From: JBGPBY01 sp041481485
GTDB lineage: Bacteria; Acidobacteriota; Terriglobia; 20CM-2-55-15
Assembly (NCBI GenBank): GCA_041481485.1
Contig: JBGPBY010000011.1
Location: forward strand, 1-32,156
Length of the DNA stretch: 32,156 nucleotides
Direction of reading: 5' to 3'
Made by a program: the position numbers and the translations under genes. Shown piece after piece: positions 16,303 through 22,239 of this stretch; position 1 is the stretch's first letter, and every line of letters starts with the position of its first letter. The notes under the pieces are model-generated. The model did no database searches. It was not told the origin of the DNA and worked only from the letters and a program-made list of their open reading frames with translations.

Positions 16303-17697
16303 ATGACTTCCACACAGGAATTCGATGCCATCATCATAGGGTCTGGACAGGCCGGCACCCCTCTCTCTGTCGCCCTCGCGCGGGCGGAAATGCGGACTGC
16401 TCTCATCGAACGCGCACATGTCGGCGGCACCTGCGTCAATGAGGGATGCACACCCACAAAGACAATGGTAGCCAGCGGACGCGTGGCCTACCTGGCGCGC
16501 CGTGCGGCAGACTATGGCGTGCATACCGGCGAGATAAGCATCGATCTCGAAACGGTACGCCAGCGTAAGCGCAGTGTCGTAGAAAAGTTCCGCGATGGCA
16601 GCCAGAAACGCATCGAGAAGACTTCTAACCTCGAACTGATTTTCGGTGAAGCGACGTTCACCGGTCCGAAATCCGTTGAGGTTCGTACGAAGGATGGCGG
16701 CAAGCGTCTTCTATTAGCCAACCATGTTTTCATCAACGCTGGCACTCGGGCCGCCAGTCCAAGGCTTGACGGCCTTGATACTGTTTCAAGTCTCGACAAT
16801 TTTTCGATCATGGAACTCGACACGGTGCCCGATCACCTGTTGGTCCTTGGCGGGGGCTATATCGGTCTTGAGTTTGGGCAACTGTTTCGGCGCTTTGGCA
16901 GCAGAGTGACCATTATTCAGTCGGCCGGACAATTGCTTACACGAGAGGACCCGGATATAGCGGAAGAGGTTACCAGGATCCTCCAGCAGGATGGCATTGA
17001 AATCATTTTGAACGCCAAGGCCCTCCGGGCCTGCCAGTTTGATGGGAATATTCGCCTGGACGTGCAGGAGCAGAGCCGCGTCTCGGCTTTGTCCGGCTCA
17101 CATTTGCTGGTCGCTACTGGTCGTGTACCGAACACCGACACTCTGAACCTCGCTCTTGCTGGAATTCAGACTGATGATCGTGGCTTTATCAAGGTGAACA
17201 ACCGCCTCGAAACGTCGGCCCCGGGAACTTACGCGCTTGGCGACATCAAAGGCGGTCCGGCGTTCACGCACATTTCTTATGATGACTTTCGTATCATTCG
17301 CGCCAATTTGCTCGAGAAAAGAAATGTTACGACGGATGGCCGTCAAGTTCCTTACACGGTCTTCATCGATCCACAACTGGGACGCGTCGGCATGACTGAA
17401 GCGGAAGCGCGTTCACGAGGGGGAACGATTCGCGTCGCAAAGCTGCCAATGGCTTCCGTGGCGCGCGCAATAGAGGTAGGCGAAACACGTGGATTCATGA
17501 AGGCCGTCGTCGATGGCGTGACTCAACAGATTCTCGGCGCCGCGGTTTTGGGCATTGAAGGCGGCGAGACCATAGCGGCGTTGGAGATTGCGATGATGGG
17601 CAAGCTGCCGTACACCGTTCTTCGCGACGGTATTTTCGCCCACCCCACGCTCGCGGAAGCACTCAATAATTTGTTCAAGGTGATGGACAGAGCGTAG
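16303..17697 (+). CDS. Mercuric-reductase-like pyridine nucleotide-disulphide oxidoreductase
   Basis: A 464-residue FAD flavoprotein of the dihydrolipoamide dehydrogenase/mercuric reductase class. The FAD site is DAIIIGSGQAGTPLSVALA, and the redox disulfide is CVNEGC (Cys44, Cys49) followed by TPTKTM. The NAD(P) site is LLVLGGGYIGLEFGQLFRRFG, the second FAD motif is TYALGDIKGGPAFTH, and the C-terminal dimer motif is GIFAHPTLAEALNNLF. The N-terminal heavy-metal domain and the C-terminal cysteine pair of true MerA are absent, so mercury reduction is unlikely and the substrate is unknown. The start at 16303 follows AAAGGAG; the longer frame from 16090 overlaps the gnd gene. It is probably an operon partner of gnd, which could supply reduced nucleotide. 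Confidence 0.9.
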   Translation: MTSTQEFDAIIIGSGQAGTPLSVALARAEMRTALIERAHVGGTCVNEGCTPTKTMVASGRVAYLARRAADYGVHTGEISIDLETVRQRKRSVVEKFRDGSQKRIEKTSNLELIFGEATFTGPKSVEVRTKDGGKRLLLANHVFINAGTRAASPRLDGLDTVSSLDNFSIMELDTVPDHLLVLGGGYIGLEFGQLFRRFGSRVTIIQSAGQLLTREDPDIAEEVTRILQQDGIEIILNAKALRACQFDGNIRLDVQEQSRVSALSGSHLLVATGRVPNTDTLNLALAGIQTDDRGFIKVNNRLETSAPGTYALGDIKGGPAFTHISYDDFRIIRANLLEKRNVTTDGRQVPYTVFIDPQLGRVGMTEAEARSRGGTIRVAKLPMASVARAIEVGETRGFMKAVVDGVTQQILGAAVLGIEGGETIAALEIAMMGKLPYTVLRDGIFAHPTLAEALNNLFKVMDRA

Positions 17698-17744
17698 CAG
17701 CGCACGGAATTAAGACCATTTCGGAAACAAACTAAAAGGAAGTG

Positions 17745-19385
17745 ATGAATATGTCCACGACAATGTCGAACGCGATTGCTTTTCCACGGCTCAGTGAGAG
17801 CGACCTTGCATCACTCAAGCCCATGGGGGCGTCATGCGCATTCGAAGACGGCGAGACAATCTTCCGCGCGGGCGACGCAGAACTGGATCTTTTCGTGGTC
17901 GAATCTGGCGCCATAGAAATCTTGAACCCTTCTGACGGAAACCGAAGTGTCGTAACTCACGGCCCTGGCCAGTTTGCGGGAGACATTGATCTACTGACGC
18001 GACGGCCTGCGATCGTCACCGCTGTGGCGCAAGGACGAACTCACTTGCTGCGAATTCCAAGCGCACATTTGCGGGAGGTTTTAAACAAACTGCCTCATTT
18101 AGGAGAAATGATGCTGATCGCAGTCCAGGAACGGCGGCGGCTTCTGACCGAGACAGGAGCGATCGGGATGAAAGTCGTGGGACCGGGCAAATGTAGAGAC
18201 ACCATGCTTGTACGCGAATTCCTCTTCAAAAACTTCGTTCCCTTCATCTGGTACGATTCCGCCTCCCAAAAGGGACAAGATTTGATGGCGGAGTGGGGAT
18301 CTCCACAAAAGTCGCCTGTTATCGAATTCGCAGACGGACACCGATTGATCAACCCTGGTCTCCGCGAACTCGCGGCGAGCGCCGGTGTTTGGCGGAACTG
18401 TCCGGCGGGTCCCGTGGACTTGGCGATAATCGGCGCTGGGCCGGCCGGAATGGCGGCAGCTGTATATGCATCTTCCGAGGGTGTCTCGACGGTCGTCCTT
18501 GACCGGTTGGGACCCGGTGGTCAGGCCGGTGGATCGTCTAAGATTGAAAACTTCATGGGCTTTCCGAGCGGACTTTCCGGCGCCGAACTGGCGACACGGA
18601 GCGTGCTTCAGATGCTTAAGTTCGGCGCAACGATGGTTGCTCCAGTCGTTGTCGAGCGGATCGAGCCGGCACCGACGCCGGAACTGGGACACCTCTTACA
18701 TCTCGACTGTGGAACTGAGCTTCGCGCCCGCACCATTCTGATCGCAGCGGGTGTGGGATGGCGAAAACTGGAAGCCGAGGAAGCGGACCGCTTCGAATCC
18801 GCTGGGGTTCATTACGCGTGCACATCCGTCGAAGCCGTTCTCTACGATTCGCAAGATGTAGCTGTCGTTGGCGGCGGAAACTCGGCGGGGCAGGCCGCGA
18901 TGTTCCTCGCCGAATGCTGCCGCACTCGGACAGTTCATTTGTTGATTCGGAGCCGCTTCGGGCCGGCGATGTCCGATTATTTGGTCAGCAGGATTCAGGC
19001 AACGCCGAATATTTTTGTCCATGAGGGCGAGGCGATCGTCTCCGTACATGGCGAACGACGCGTCGAACAGGTAATTCTTCAATCGGGGCAAACGATTCCC
19101 GTCTCTGCCGTTTTTGTTTTCATTGGCGCGGAGCCTGGAGGCACGTGGCTTCCGGCAACGATCGCGCGCGATAAGCTCGGATATATCCTGACTGGTATCG
19201 ACGCTCTGCAGTCGGGTCACTGGCCGCTGAAGGACCGTGAGCCATGTCCGCTGGAGACCACGGTCCCGGGAATCCTCGCCGCCGGCGACATTCGCGCCGG
19301 TTCCACCAAGCGCGTCGGATTTGCTGTGGGCGATGGTTCCCTCGCGGTGACCTGCGTTCATAAGCTGACAGCCATCCGCGCTTAG
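17745..19385 (+). CDS. Cyclic-nucleotide-binding domain / glutaredoxin-like / thioredoxin-reductase-like fusion protein
   Basis: A 546-residue three-part protein. Residues 12-130 are a CRP-type cyclic-nucleotide-binding domain; its phosphate-binding cassette reads GQFAGDIDLLTRRPAIVTAVA. Residues about 150-215 look glutaredoxin-like (CRDTMLVREFLFKNFVPFIW), but there is only one cysteine, not CxxC. From about 224 there is a thioredoxin-reductase-like flavoprotein: FAD site DLAIIGAGPAGMAAA, NADPH site VAVVGGGNSAGQAAMF, FAD motif GILAAGDIRAGSTKRV. Where TrxR carries its active CxxC, this reads HYACTSVEA with one Cys, so ordinary thioredoxin reduction is unlikely. Ribosome site AAAAGGAAG; the ATG at 17745 is chosen, and 17751 is a possible alternative. 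It is last of a three-gene run with gnd. It may be a redox enzyme whose activity or complex formation is set by a cyclic nucleotide. Confidence 0.88.
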   Translation: MNMSTTMSNAIAFPRLSESDLASLKPMGASCAFEDGETIFRAGDAELDLFVVESGAIEILNPSDGNRSVVTHGPGQFAGDIDLLTRRPAIVTAVAQGRTHLLRIPSAHLREVLNKLPHLGEMMLIAVQERRRLLTETGAIGMKVVGPGKCRDTMLVREFLFKNFVPFIWYDSASQKGQDLMAEWGSPQKSPVIEFADGHRLINPGLRELAASAGVWRNCPAGPVDLAIIGAGPAGMAAAVYASSEGVSTVVLDRLGPGGQAGGSSKIENFMGFPSGLSGAELATRSVLQMLKFGATMVAPVVVERIEPAPTPELGHLLHLDCGTELRARTILIAAGVGWRKLEAEEADRFESAGVHYACTSVEAVLYDSQDVAVVGGGNSAGQAAMFLAECCRTRTVHLLIRSRFGPAMSDYLVSRIQATPNIFVHEGEAIVSVHGERRVEQVILQSGQTIPVSAVFVFIGAEPGGTWLPATIARDKLGYILTGIDALQSGHWPLKDREPCPLETTVPGILAAGDIRAGSTKRVGFAVGDGSLAVTCVHKLTAIRA

Positions 19386-19403
19386 GAGGGCAAAGAGAGC
19401 GAC

Positions 19404-19416
19404 GCCAATAATTGGC
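19404..19416. repeat. Perfect short palindrome
   Basis: GCCAAT-A-ATTGGC lies 18 bases after the stop at 19385 and 12 bases before the long inverted repeat. It may be part of the same intergenic element or a fortuitous dyad. Confidence 0.4.
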
Positions 19417-19428
19417 ATGATTAAGAAC

Positions 19429-19584
19429 AGCAATCAGCAACCGCCGATCGCCAATCTGGAACATCCTTTTGCATTCATCCTTATAAATAGGGTCGAAATC
19501 AAGACTCTGTTTGAGTGACGCGCTATTTATACCGGGCAATGCAGAAGGATGTTCCAGATTGGCGGTCGGCGAAGGCTGATTGCT
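19429..19584. repeat. Long inverted repeat, 62-base arms, intergenic
   Basis: The arms at 19429-19490 and 19523-19584 are reverse complements with 10 mismatches in 62 positions (about 84% identity). They share an uninterrupted core CGCCAATCTGGAACATCCTT and a second block TATAAATAG next to the loop. The 32-base loop itself contains the small dyad ACTC-5-GAGT. The element lies between two convergent operons (plus-strand gnd run, minus-strand hydrolase/P460). It could be a two-way terminator, a MITE-like or REP-like element, or a cruciform site. No transposase is present, and the mismatches cluster in two patches, which suggests an old duplication. Confidence 0.75.
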
Positions 19585-19682
19585 GATTCTCGAAATCACA
19601 AATATATCGCACCCCCGGCAAGAACTTCGTTCGAGTGAAAATGCATTAGTTCTTATCGAGGGCCCGCCCATTTTGAATCTTG

Positions 19683-20372
19683 CTACGCGGCCGCCTTCAC
19701 TTCCCTGGCGGCCTGTTCAATAAGCGCTGCGACAGCGCGGGGCTGTGACACATAAATGGCGTGGCTGCCCTTGACCTCCACAACTGATGAACCCGCCCGC
19801 TTGGACATGGCACGCTGGGCCGCTGGCGGGATCATCTTGTCCTCCGTGACTACCATGTACCAGCTCGGCTTGGTCTTCCACGCCGGTTGGCCGATCGTAC
19901 CGCTGAGCGCCGCCAGGCCCCACGGGACTTGGGAATCGGCCATGAACGCGGCCTGGTCGGCGTCCAGGTCAGCTGCAAACGAGCCGGGAAACTTCGCTTT
20001 GTCGAGGAACAGATAACCTTCCTGCGGCGGTAAGATCGGCGGGACAGGCGCTCCGGGCGGCGGATCCTTGATAAGCGAGGCCACGGATTCGCCCTTGTCG
20101 GGAGCAAAAGCAGTGACATAGACAAGCCCTGCAACGTTCGGATCATTGCCAGCTTCGGTGATCACTGCTCCCCCATAGGAGTGACCGACGAGAATCGCCG
20201 GCCCATCCTGAGTCGCAAGAGTGCGCCTGGTAGCCGCGACGTCGTCCTCCAACGTTATAGTCGGGTTTTGGACGACGCTGACTTTGTATCCGTCTTTCTT
20301 CAGGATCTTGTAAACGCCTTCCCAGCCGGAACCGTCAACAAAGCCACCGTGAACCAGAACGATGTTCTTCAT
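19683..20372 (-). CDS. Alpha/beta hydrolase (EstC/hydroxynitrile-lyase-like esterase family)
   Basis: A 229-residue hydrolase beginning MKNIVLVHGGFVDGSGWEGV, with the oxyanion His-Gly-Gly. The nucleophile is Ser65 in LVGHSYGGAV, the acid is probably Asp178 in VVTEDKMIPP, and the base is His204 in VKGSHAIYVSQP. The fold and motifs match small esterases related to plant methylesterases and hydroxynitrile lyases; the natural substrate is unknown. It has no signal peptide. The ribosome site GAAGGAGG is strong. The gene follows the cytochrome P460 gene on the same strand with a 36-base gap, so both are likely one transcript. It is bounded downstream by the long inverted repeat. Confidence 0.88.
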   Translation of the reverse strand: MKNIVLVHGGFVDGSGWEGVYKILKKDGYKVSVVQNPTITLEDDVAATRRTLATQDGPAILVGHSYGGAVITEAGNDPNVAGLVYVTAFAPDKGESVASLIKDPPPGAPVPPILPPQEGYLFLDKAKFPGSFAADLDADQAAFMADSQVPWGLAALSGTIGQPAWKTKPSWYMVVTEDKMIPPAAQRAMSKRAGSSVVEVKGSHAIYVSQPRAVAALIEQAAREVKAAA

Positions 20373-20408
20373 GATCGTAACCTCCTTCAGAATGTTTGTT
20401 GTCGTTAG

Positions 20409-20963
20409 TTAACGCTTCCCATAGTCCGTAAAAACGTAATCTCTCGTCTTCGCCATCGTGTGGCATGCGAACCCGCACTTCGCGTCGTTCCCCTGCGGCG
20501 GCGTGCCAAGTAAGGTGCCGGGCTTAAACGTATCGGATGCGGCATCGTAGTCGAACACAGCCCATCCCCATCCGCCGCTGTCCGCGAACCTCTTGCTGTC
20601 CTTCTCCATGAAATCAACGTTCAGCAGGTTGCCCGGCACCGTCGCCTCCGGAAAGAACTGATTCGGTTTCGGGGCCCAGTGGATCTTGGCCATCTTGGCT
20701 CCGTCCGGGACGGGTTTACCGTTGCCGGGAACGCCCGCGCGGTAAGCGTCGATCATCACGGGATTGCCGAGGATCATAGCGACCATTTTTTCGTTGCGAC
20801 TGATGGAAATGGCCTGCCATCCTTCGTATCCCCTGAAATCGGAGAACGCGAGCCCTCCCGACACTTTCACACTGTACTTGTCCTGGGCGGAAATGGCCCT
20901 GCCGCCAAGGATAGCGAGCAGTAGTGCGGTGATGAAGCTTAAACAAAATGCAACTCTCCTCAT
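20409..20963 (-). CDS. Cytochrome P460 family protein
   Basis: A 184-residue exported haem protein. The signal peptide (MRRVAFCLSFITALLLAILGGRAISA) is followed by the P460 fold (RGYEGWQAISISRNEKMVAMILGN, PNQFFPEATVPGNLLNVDFMEKD, SGGWGWAVFDYD). The C-terminal haem-binding stretch is AKCGFACHTMAKTRDYVF. P460 cytochromes oxidise hydroxylamine or nitric oxide in the periplasm; family members in non-nitrifiers have less certain roles, such as NO detoxification. The cysteine spacing is CGFACH, three residues between the cysteines instead of two, which is notable. The ribosome site AAGGAGG is nine bases before the ATG. It is first in a two-gene unit with the alpha/beta hydrolase. Confidence 0.88.
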   Translation of the reverse strand: MRRVAFCLSFITALLLAILGGRAISAQDKYSVKVSGGLAFSDFRGYEGWQAISISRNEKMVAMILGNPVMIDAYRAGVPGNGKPVPDGAKMAKIHWAPKPNQFFPEATVPGNLLNVDFMEKDSKRFADSGGWGWAVFDYDAASDTFKPGTLLGTPPQGNDAKCGFACHTMAKTRDYVFTDYGKR

Positions 20964-21351
20964 GGCTCATTCCTCCTTTGCATAAAGCGTGACTTTGGTT
21001 TCTTTTCAGATGTGAATTCTTCTGTGTTCCCAAAGTATTGTTTTCCCCTGCTCCCGGCAAGTAGGGTCATACCCGGGCAAAGTTCAATTCTTTTCAGGTG
21101 TCTGAATACTATTATTATCTGATTATTTTTTTCTGAAAGTTGACAAGCCGGATCGACAGTTCTTATTCAGAAAAGAGATGAGCATGGCTGTCGATTTCAT
21201 CAACTTTCATTCGACATACATAATGAGAGATTGCAGGTCCTTGAAATTGCAGCGGTCTCCTGACTCTCAAGGGAGAGTATTGCCGGGGTCGATTTGCGAC
21301 CCCACCGTTCGACATAGGATTGCAGGCCAACTTAAAACGAGGAGGATAGAC
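20964..21351. promoter_or_regulatory. Divergent promoter region, P460 operon versus YciI gene
   Basis: These 388 bases separate two divergent genes and contain an AT-rich core around 21100-21140. On the plus strand TTGACA (21140-21145) is followed after 17 bases by TTATTC (21163-21168), a fair sigma-70-like promoter for the YciI gene with a long leader. On the minus strand TTGAAC-17-CTACTT is a weaker candidate for the P460 operon. The plus-strand frame is open from an ATG at 21178, but that extension looks non-coding and lacks a ribosome site. Confidence 0.4.
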
Positions 21352-21702
21352 ATGCGTTTCATCAGCATTTTTACGCACGAAGCCAGTGACCGACCGCCGA
21401 CCGAAGCCGAAATGGCAACAATGGGCAAGCTCATCGAAGAGGGCATGAAAACGGGGTGGCTGATCGCAACCGAGGGAGTTCATTTCGGCGCCAGAGGCGT
21501 TCGCGTGCACAAGAACGAAATCGGCAAAATTACCGTCACCGACGGCCCTTTCGCCGAGACGAAAGAGGTCATCGGCGGTTACGCGTTGCTCAAAGCCGCG
21601 ACCAAAAATGAGGTGGTCGAGCTCACGCGGCGTTTCCTTAACGTCGTCAGGCAGGGAACCTGCGAAATCCACCAGCTTTACGAGATGCCGCCGGCAATGT
21701 AA
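21352..21702 (+). CDS. YciI-family protein with DGPF motif
   Basis: A 116-residue cytoplasmic protein of the YCII-related (DGPF) family. It starts MRFISIFTHEASDRPPTEAE. The family signature is seen as VTDGPFAETKEVIGGYALLKA, and the conserved His near the N-terminus is in FTHEA. DGPF proteins are small dimers of uncertain function; many are encoded next to an ECF sigma factor, but none is present here. The strong ribosome site GAGGAGG before 21352 makes the longer frame from 21178 unlikely. It converges with the marR gene. Confidence 0.88.
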   Translation: MRFISIFTHEASDRPPTEAEMATMGKLIEEGMKTGWLIATEGVHFGARGVRVHKNEIGKITVTDGPFAETKEVIGGYALLKAATKNEVVELTRRFLNVVRQGTCEIHQLYEMPPAM

Positions 21703-21746
21703 CGGCATCCATCCACGGGGATGCCTAAACGCGGATAAGGATCGTC

Positions 21747-22184
21747 CTAAGATTCTACAGCGAGAAGTCGCTTGAGAATCTTTACGAGTACCCGCTGTTC
21801 GTTGGCCGAGAGTCGATCCATTCTTCCGGATGGATTATTCATGCGGCCGAGCAGCGTCGAACGGAGTCGTGCTCCTGCAGGTGTGAGTGCGAGCACTTTA
21901 ACCCGGCGATCCTCAGCAGCCGAATCGCGGCGGACCAGACCGCGCGATTCAAGCCGATCGACCAGCCCGGTAACATTCGATGCGTCACAGGCAAGTGCCT
22001 CGGCGAGCCTGCCCATGGGTACGGGACGGTTTGGTTCAATTAAATGCAACACGTGGCATTGCGCGGCCGATAGCTCAAATTCCGAGGCGAGTGTCGGCAG
22101 ATCTGCTCTCTGGCTGAAGAAGAATTTCACGAGAAGCCGCCATGCTTCGCACGACTCGGATTTCGCGGATTTCATAGTACCCAC
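21747..22184 (-). CDS. MarR-family transcriptional repressor
   Basis: A 145-residue winged-helix regulator of the MarR family. The helix-turn-helix and wing are visible as PMGRLAEALACDASNVTGLV, DRLESRGLVRRDSAAEDRRV and KVLALTPAGARLRS, with the DRR of the wing conserved. The N-terminal helix (ESCEAWRLLVKFFFSQRADL) and the end form the dimer region. The start is uncertain. The frame is open to 22217 (TTG), but that would run into the operator. The GTG at 22184 has AGGAG nine bases upstream and is chosen; the ATG at 22175 is an alternative. A perfect 8-5-8 dyad lies 16 bases upstream of the start and overlaps the divergent lon promoter, so it probably represses itself and lon. Confidence 0.85.
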   Translation of the reverse strand: MGTMKSAKSESCEAWRLLVKFFFSQRADLPTLASEFELSAAQCHVLHLIEPNRPVPMGRLAEALACDASNVTGLVDRLESRGLVRRDSAAEDRRVKVLALTPAGARLRSTLLGRMNNPSGRMDRLSANEQRVLVKILKRLLAVES

Positions 22185-22200
22185 ATAGTTTAGCTCCTCG

Positions 22201-22221
22201 ATAGTTGACAACCTCAACTAT
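22201..22221. promoter_or_regulatory. Perfect dyad, probable MarR operator shared by marR and lon
   Basis: ATAGTTGA and TCAACTAT are exact reverse complements separated by five bases (CAACC). The dyad lies in the short gap between the divergent marR and lon genes. Its length and arm composition are usual for MarR operators. It covers the -35 TTGACA proposed for lon (22205-22210) and lies just upstream of the marR ribosome site, so one bound dimer could block both genes. Confidence 0.65.
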
Positions 22222-22232
22222 ATGCATATGGT
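22205..22232 (+). promoter_or_regulatory. Predicted lon promoter giving a nearly leaderless transcript
   Basis: The plus-strand TTGACA at 22205-22210 is followed after 16 bases by TATGGT at 22227-22232. The expected transcript start is about 22239, next to the ATG at 22240. The absence of any Shine-Dalgarno sequence before the candidate lon starts agrees with leaderless translation. Confidence 0.35.
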
Positions 22233-22239
22233 ACATCCC

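Noticed and set aside
15588..16457. 289-codon open frame antisense to the 6PGDH gene
   Set aside because: Fully overlaps a clear dehydrogenase on the other strand, no ribosome site, no recognisable domain; a codon-bias shadow.
16303..17697. True mercuric reductase (merA) for the flavoprotein
   Set aside because: No heavy-metal-binding domain, no C-terminal Cys pair, no mer genes nearby.
18696..19433. 245-codon minus-strand frame opposite the TrxR-like domain
   Set aside because: Shadow of the fusion gene; no ribosome site or recognisable content.
19429..19584. CRISPR or insertion sequence at the long inverted repeat
   Set aside because: Only two inverted arms, no spacers, no transposase and no target duplication seen.
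21178..21351. Upstream extension of the YciI gene
   Set aside because: Extra 58 residues look non-coding, and GAGGAGG marks the ATG at 21352.
22172..22186. Four-codon mini-ORF (MWVL) with well-placed AGGAG overlapping the marR ATG
   Set aside because: The same AGGAG serves the in-frame marR GTG at 22184 equally well, so a leader ORF is not needed.
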